Assembly: GCA_011799875.1 (NCBI GenBank)
Contig: CM022301.1
Location: 320,930,929-320,994,928 of the forward strand
Reading direction: 5' to 3'
Source of the DNA: Thinopyrum elongatum
Taxonomy: Eukaryota > Streptophyta > Magnoliopsida > Poales > Poaceae
DNA length: 64,000 bases
Shown here: one piece after another, positions 58,169 to 64,000 of the stretch
Layout: each line of letters begins with the position of its first letter
Numbering within the stretch: the stretch's first letter is position 1
Position numbers and translations under genes: made by a program
The notes under the pieces: generated by a model
Told to the model about the DNA's origin: nothing
What the model saw: only the letters and a program-made list of their open reading frames with translations
Databases searched by the model: none

Positions 58169-59796
58169 TGTTGGGAAATGTTGCATGGAAAACAAAAAAA
58201 ATTCTACGAACACACAAGATCTATCAAGGAGATGCATAGCAATGAGAGGGGGAGAGTGTGTCTACATACCCTCGTAGACCGTAAGCGGAAGCGATTGGCA
58301 ACGCGGTTGATGTAGTCAAACTTCTTCGTGTTCCAACCGATCGAGCACCGAACGTACGGCACCTCCGCGTTCAGCACACGTTCAGCTCGATGACGTCCTC
58401 CGCCTTCTTGATCCAGCAAGATGGCGAGGTAGTGGATGAGTTCCCGCAGCACAACAGCATGGTGACAATGATGGTGAAGCTATCTCCGCAGGGCTTCGCC
58501 TAAGCACTACGAAAATATGTCCGGGGGTGTAAACGGTGGAGGGGGCGCCGCACACGGCTAGGTAATTGTCCGTTGTGTGCTAGGCGCCCCCCTCCCACAT
58601 ATATATAGGTGGGAGGGAGGGAGGAGCAGCCAAAGGGGGCGCCCAAGTAGGAGGAATCCTACTTGGGGTCTCTCCCAAGGCGCGCCCCCCTGCCTTGTAT
58701 AGGTGCAGGGGAGGGTGGCGCCCCCCCCTTCCTTTCTCCCATAAGAGGGAAAGGAAGGAGGGGCTAGACCTCCCCCTTTTCCTTCCCTAGGGCTAGCCGG
58801 CCAGGGAGAGGGGCGCACCAGCCCCCTGTGGGCTGGTCTGTCCCTCCCTTGGCCCATTAAGCCCATAACACCTACCGGGTGTGTCCGGAACCCCTTCCGG
58901 TGACCCGATGGCTACCCGGTGCACCCCGAAACCCTTCGGGTGTCCGAATACCATCGTCCTATATATCAATCTTTACCTCTCGACCATTTTGAGACTCCTC
59001 GTCACGTCCGTGATCTCATCCGGGACTCCGAACAACATTCGGTCACCGAATCATATAGCTCATATAACACTATATCGTCAACGAACGTTAAGCGTGCAGA
59101 CCCTACGGGTTCGAGAACTATGTAGACATGACCAAGACACCTCTCCGGTCAATAACCAATAGCGGAACCTGGATGCCCATATTGGATCCTACATATTCTA
59201 CGAAGATCTTTATCAGTCGAACCATTATGACAACATACATAATTCCCTTTGTACATCGGTATTTTACTTGCCCGAGATTCGATCGTCGGTATCTTCATAC
59301 CTAGTTCAATCTCGTTACCGGCAAGTCTCTTTACTCGTTTCGTAATACATCATCCTATAACTAACTCATTAGTCACTTTGCTTGCAAGGCTTCTTATGAT
59401 GTGTATTACCGAGAGGGCCCAGAGATACCTATCCAATACTCGGAGTGACAAATCCTAATCTCGATCTATGTCAACTCAACAAACACCTTCGGAGATACCT
59501 GTAGAGCATATTTATGATCACCCGGTTATGTTGTGACGTTTGATAGCACACAAGGAATTCCTCCGGTATCCAGGAGTTGCATAATCTCAGAGTCGAAGGA
59601 ATATGTATTTGACATGAAGAAGGCAATACCAATAAACTGGACGATCATTATGCTAAGCTAACGGATGGGTCTTGTCCATCACATCATTCTCCTAATGATG
59701 TGATCCCGTTGTCAAATGACAACAGATGTCTATGGTTAGGAAACCTTAACCATCTTTGATCAACGAGCTAGTCTAGTAGAGGCTTACTAGGGACAC
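58169..59796 (-). repeat. BARE1/Angela-type copia LTR inserted in the sirevirus, interrupted
   Basis: Plus strand TGTTGGGAAATGTTGC... matches 21798-23400 but stops at CTAGGGACAC, where another element begins at 59797. The remaining part, ending in TTTCCATCA, should follow that insert. It cannot be decided from this window whether it is a solo LTR or part of a full element. Confidence 0.9.
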
Positions 59797-60318
59797 TGTC
59801 GTGGTTTTGTCACGGCAGATGTCCAAGAGAAAGGACTTAGTCGTGGAGCCATCGCGACGGGTTAGCTTAAAGGGGTTAAAGCGGACAAGGGACGCAGAGA
59901 GTTATACTGGTTCGGCCCCTTGCGGTGAAGGTAAAGGCCTAATCTAGTTGTTGTGGAATTGCTAGGGTTTCGATGACCAGGGAGCGAATCCGCTATGCCT
60001 GGCTCTCGAGTTGTTGTCTGTCTCCCTCAAACCGCCGCCGGGTCGTCCCCTTATATACATGGGTTGACACCCGTCAGTTTACAGGATCCCGAGGCCGGCT
60101 CATGAACATGTCTGGCTCGGTCTCTACTCTTTCTATCTTATAACACAAGTTTACATATCAATGTCGGTTTATGTCTACAGGCCTTAATCCGCCGTTGGGC
60201 CCCGGGCCTTCATAAAGCGCCTCCATCTTTGTCCAAGTGGGCTTCAAGTATAATAACTCATTATGGGGATAACCCGGCCTCTCCTGGCCGGTTTATACCC
60301 AGTAGTAATATCCCAACA
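59797..60318 (+). repeat. Probable 5' LTR of the rightmost element
   Basis: Starts TGTCGTGG and may end CCCAACA at 60318. The right end is inferred from the TG...CA rule only; no second copy is in the window and the expected PBS is not obvious. Confidence 0.5.
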
Positions 60319-61346
60319 TTAGGCCCCAGATTGATTTGAACTGGTTCATGTCAATCTTCAACTTGAGAAAAATTCCTCTTTCGGCATCTTCGCATAAATC
60401 TTGTAAACCGCCATGACGTCATCTCCCGGTATCTTGATAAACCACCATGACGTCACCTGTTATTAAAAATGGTATGTATCTCACCTTCATTAATGGGCCT
60501 CCAACAATCGAGGCGACAGCTCTGCCACATATCCCGCTTTGGGCTCCTCGATTCTCGCGCCTGTCACTTATCCATTCGCCTTATAAATAAAGCCGAAGGG
60601 TCCGTTTCATTTTTCCCCTTGCCTCTTTGTCTTTCTCCTTCCTCGCGCCGACCCGACCGTCACTTGCAGCCGCCGTCGTCAAGCTCCGCCTTCTTCCTCA
60701 ACTCCGGCCGCTGCATCAACCTGAACGGACCAGAAAAACGCGGTGCTCCTTCGCTGCTCCGTCCGCATCTATAAGTCCCTTTCCTCTTTCTCCAGATTCA
60801 CCATTAGGGTTTCGGCGTTCGTCGGAGTTCATAAAAGCTCCGGCGCTGTTCGTTCTTGTTTCTCTTAGTACCATAAATGGATCTGATATTTCTTGTGCGA
60901 TCGTAGTCATAGCCCCTTTTTCCCTCATTAGAGCATCCTCTTCGTATAAAAAAAACTCATCTGAATCCGATGAACTATTGAAGCACCTGTATTTTAGGTC
61001 TGAATATATTCTAGTTTTCTGTCGCACTGCAGATCTGAAATTATCATATCACTTTGTGAAACTTGTTTTTCCCTCACTTAGGTATTTTAGATCTGTATCT
61101 TTCATACCAATATAGGCGGTTTAGCTTTGTCAAAGAACAATAATCCGGTAGGCATCATTAGTCCCCTCTTAAACCGCCGATTCATTGATCTTTGCACCTT
61201 CTCCACTGTCAGACTCCGGTTTAGTAATACCAAACTCCGGTTTTACAATATGTATATACCTCTGCTTCTGCTTATCTTGCATTGCTTTATGCTCGCCCGT
61301 CATAAATCTTAAACCGGCAATAAATGTGTTTTAGCTTCCTGTTGAA
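60319..61346 (+). other. Leader and putative internal promoter of the rightmost element
   Basis: TATAAATA at 60582-60589 is followed by a C/T- and GC-rich leader (60600-60790), then AT-rich sequence with repeated AAACCGCC/CCGGTTT motifs up to the ATG at 61347. No supported coding sequence. Confidence 0.55.
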
Positions 61347-64000
61347 ATGGCCAAACAAGTTTACGAGTGCAACTGGGTTCCTTCCCGGGTTACTGAAGAG
61401 CAATTAAACATATGTGTCACAACTGGAGCTTTAGCCAAGAAAGAAGTCATCCACTGGAGGGTCCCTGGTCCGGAAAATCCTCCTGAACCCAAGGACGGAG
61501 AAGTAGTTGTATTCACTGACCATCTGGGTTGAGGCTTTAGCCCTCCCGGTTCAAAAAATTTCTGGGATGTGCTGGCCAGCTTCCAACTCCACCCTCAAGA
61601 TATTGGACCAAACTCTGTGTCCAATATTTGCAATTTCCAAGTATTTTGTGAGGCCTATCTTCAAGAGGAACCCATAGTTGAACTGTTCAGTGATTTCTTT
61701 TACTTAAACCGTCGCACAGAGTTCACAGATGGACCCAACACCGAGCTTGGTGGAATGGCAATTCAAAAGAGGAAGGATGTCAGCTTCCCTCATGCCAAGC
61801 TTCATAGTCACCCCAAGGACTGGAATCAGACTTGGTTTTACTGCAAAGACACATCTCCAACTGATGAAAATCCTCTGCCGGGTTACCGTCCCCACCGGCT
61901 TAGCAACACTCATCCCTTCCCTCAAAGGCTGACTACCAAGGAACGGTCCAACTATGCACCACAACTGTCAAAGCTCAGAGCCTTTATGGCAAACGGTTTG
62001 ACAGGTGTCGACTTTGTTCGCTGTTGGATAACTTGGAGTATTCTGCCCTTAAGCCAGCGCCCCGGTTTAATGTGTGAGTACACAGGGGATTTGAAAGACC
62101 CTCAACGACACATCGACATTCAGCTAACAGAAGCCGAAATTACTGAGGCTGTCAAGAAAATACTAAATGAACCGGAAGCTGTCTGTAGCCAGACCGGGTT
62201 AAGCCCTTTCTGCGTCTCCAACAGGCCGCCCACTGTAAGAATCACAACTTTCTTGTTTTAGCTTACCCCTTTTCAAATAGTCTCAAAATTTGTTCATCTT
62301 TCGTAGGGCGATGACCCATTCTGGAAGAAAAAACCACAGGATAAACCGGCCAAACCACTTCGCCCGAAGACCAAGGTCACCAAGAAACCTGCCAAGAAGA
62401 GGATCACTGAATCTTCTGAACCAAATGTTGACGCGGATCCGGCTAATCCGGACTCAGAGGTAGAACTTGACTCTCTCGGTTCTTTCTTCATACACCTTAT
62501 TGACAATGACTGTTATCAGGACGACGCCGAAGGCAGCCAGGCTGACGATGCAGAGGTAACTATCCTTTCTTCCTGTTTAGACCCTCTGCCAACACAGAAA
62601 CTCCATCAAGCAAACCGGAAAATAAAATTTTCTCACCCCTTAGCTCACTTGGACCCAAACTTTCTTTTGAAGAAACAGCAACACGAAGCCCGCCGCACAA
62701 CCCGGCACAGTGGCCAAGTAGTTACCTCTGCCGGTTTATCGAACACTCCAGTCCGGAAACGTCAAACAGAGGTCTCTTATACTCCTGATATTTCTTGCCC
62801 CAAGGCGGGTTGTTTTCGACAGCCCCTTATACCGTCTGATTCAAATTATCAGGGAACACCTAATTCGTCCTCTGGCAAATCAACGGCCACACAACTTCCA
62901 ACCCTCAAGATGGTCCCTGGGTAGGTTATGCTTTAATCTTATCCTTAATGTGTTATGTTTGCATACTGTACTGATCTTTATGCTTGTTCTTCTCAGTGCC
63001 AAGCCTAGGCCTAGTAAGAAGGCCCGGTTAAATAGACCATCTGATGACAATGTGGATATTGAACCGGAGAAGACTCCAGATCTGGAAAGAACAAATACTG
63101 ATGTTACACATGATGATCCACCGCCTCAAGATTATAACTTCATAGTTGAACAAACAGAAGTTGACACCACAGGCCACACTGATAAACCAACTAGCCCGGC
63201 TCGCGCGGATGATAAGTCGACCAGTCCAGCTAAGGCTGCTGATAAACCGTCAACTCCCGTGAAGGTTGCTGATGATAAAGAAGATGATATTATGATTACT
63301 GGCGTTGGCCACACCGCTCCTGGCAATCCAGTTGCTTTATCGAAGCATAGTGCCAAGGACGAGGTTTCTGCTATGGGCAAAGGCAAATGGAACACAGATT
63401 TGTCAACCTATGCTCACCTCAACACCCAAGACATCCATTCTGGTTTTTTAAACCGCTTGTACACAAGCCGCGACTTTGAAGCCGGTTTAGTGAATCTAAT
63501 GAAGGAGCGATATGAGGTAACTGCATAACTGCTTCTCTCTTGTGTTCAATTCCAAATATTAACTCCAATAGCCCCCAAGTGCCGGTTTATGATAGTCATC
63601 TAAACTGGGACTTTGTAATATCTCAACTTTGCATGCTTAGCCTCCAAGGGCCGGGTTATCTTTCTAAGATGAAACGGTACCTTAGAATTGCAATATTACA
63701 ACTTTCGCCGGTATAGTCCCCAAGGGCCGGTTTAACTGATGAAGATGAACCGGGACTTTTAGAAGAATACTCATCATGTCACTTTGAACCAGCATACATT
63801 AGCCCCCAAGTGCCAAGAGTAATACTTGTATTGCACTTAGGACTTGCAGAAATTTCTGATTATGAGCAAATATGCATTAGCCCCCAAGTATCAGGTGCAT
63901 GACTTGTTATGTGCCTAGTACTTCAAATATGCACTACCAATTCATGATATGATTGTCTCTTATAGGCTGAGCTGAGCAAAAAGGAAACTCAAACCGCTGA
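61347..64000 (+). pseudogene. Multi-exon 'putative gypsy-type transposon' protein gene
   Basis: Exon 1 (61347-62234, from MAKQVYECNW) is open for 296 codons except TGA at 61530-61532, probably from CGA, and ends at GTAAGA. It holds the conserved FWDVLASFQLHPQDIGPNSV, FYLNRRTEF and WNQTWFYCKD segments seen in proteins labelled 'putative gypsy type transposon domain' (recalled). Exon 2: 62307-62555 (GDDPFWKKKP, acidic end). Exon 3: about 62644-62920. Exon 4: 62997-63516, Lys/Pro-rich then LNTQDIHSGFLNRLYTSRDFEAGL. Exon 5 opens at 63966 (AELSKKETQ, coiled-coil-like). GT-AG signals are present at each junction; the exon 3 acceptor does not keep frame as drawn. The gene continues past the window. 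Confidence 0.7.
63517..63965. repeat. Degenerate AGCCCCCAAGTGCCGGTTTA repeats in an intron
   Basis: At about 63570, 63640, 63715, 63798 and 63880 the intron has variants of TAGCCCCCAAGTGCCGG or AGYCCCCAAGGGCCGG at spacings of about 70-85 bases. The rest is AT-rich. Confidence 0.8.

Larger units (their letters stand above)
19172..64000 (+). mobile_element. Maximus/SIRE-type sirevirus (Ty1/copia), multiply interrupted, 3' LTR beyond window
   Basis: Own sequence lies at 19172-21797, 30402-33247, 53806-58168 and presumably right of the window. The 5' LTR (TGTTAGGGCATATCTC...CCTTTCA) is followed by an initiator-Met type PBS, then gag, protease, integrase, RT and RNase H in copia order, then a long 3' region with an extra ORF. 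The presence of that extra ORF and of palindromic repeats in the LTR and 3' region fits the Sirevirus group; Maximus is its main Triticeae member (recalled). Three other elements are inserted in it, and each removal restores adjacent coding sequence. Confidence 0.88.
59797..64000 (+). mobile_element. LTR retrotransposon (probably Tat-lineage gypsy) with an extra multi-exon gene, incomplete
   Basis: It breaks the copia LTR with TGTCGTGGTTTTGTCACGG. A probable LTR runs to about 60318 (CCCAACA), with TATA at 60052. After a second promoter-like TATAAATA (60582-60589) and a GC-rich leader, a multi-exon gene starts at 61347. No gag-pol is reached before the window ends. Expected TSD: GACAC (59792-59796). 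Related grass Tat elements carry an extra ORF before gag (recalled), which fits. Confidence 0.72.

Noticed and set aside
58169..59796. Solo LTR
   Set aside because: The right end is cut by the element at 59797, so it cannot be told from the left LTR of a full element in this window.

Overview
This is repeat-dense intergenic DNA from a large-genome Triticeae grass (wheat, Aegilops or barley relatives). The evidence is a 64-kb stack of nested LTR retrotransposons, including a BARE1/Angela/WIS-type copia LTR, a Maximus/SIRE-type copia element, Athila- and Tat-lineage gypsy elements and a Sabrina-like LTR. No expressed single-copy host gene is seen. Family names rest on recalled termini and protein motifs, not on a database search.

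Left block (1-13002): a decayed plus-strand copia element whose 5' LTR lies left of the window. Its pol has lost most of RT and RNase H, and a 7.4-kb non-autonomous gypsy-like element (3558-10968, minus, TSD AGTAG) sits in it. Its 3' LTR (11235-13002) lies inside an exon of a clathrin adaptor AP-2 mu pseudogene. Next to this, on the same strand, is a D-type cyclin fragment (14698-15296). Both fragments keep exon/intron structure but carry stops, frameshifts or lost splice sites.

Right block (about 16775-64000): part of a third Athila/Sabrina-like element is interrupted at 19172 by a Maximus-type sirevirus that runs to or past the window end. Three insertions split the sirevirus: (i) a complete minus-strand copia element (21798-30401, TSD AGAAC) inside gag; (ii) an Athila-lineage gypsy (33248-53805, TSD ACCCA) in pol, itself split by a minus-strand Tat-lineage gypsy with two RNase H domains (37656-48026, TSD TAAAG); (iii) a BARE1/Angela-type LTR (58169-59796), itself interrupted by another element (from 59797) that carries a multi-exon protein gene of the 'putative gypsy-type transposon' kind and runs off the right edge.

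Relative insertion order, from nesting: Sabrina-like element, then sirevirus, then (copia minus | Athila, then Tat | copia LTR, then the 59797 element). On the left: gene fragments, then copia plus, then its RT deletion, then the non-autonomous element. Removing the inserts rejoins the sirevirus, Athila and copia sequences at the target-site duplications. The two copia elements share four premature stops, so they probably descend from an already defective master copy. The 448-codon ORF in the non-autonomous element is the most notable intact coding sequence of unknown function.
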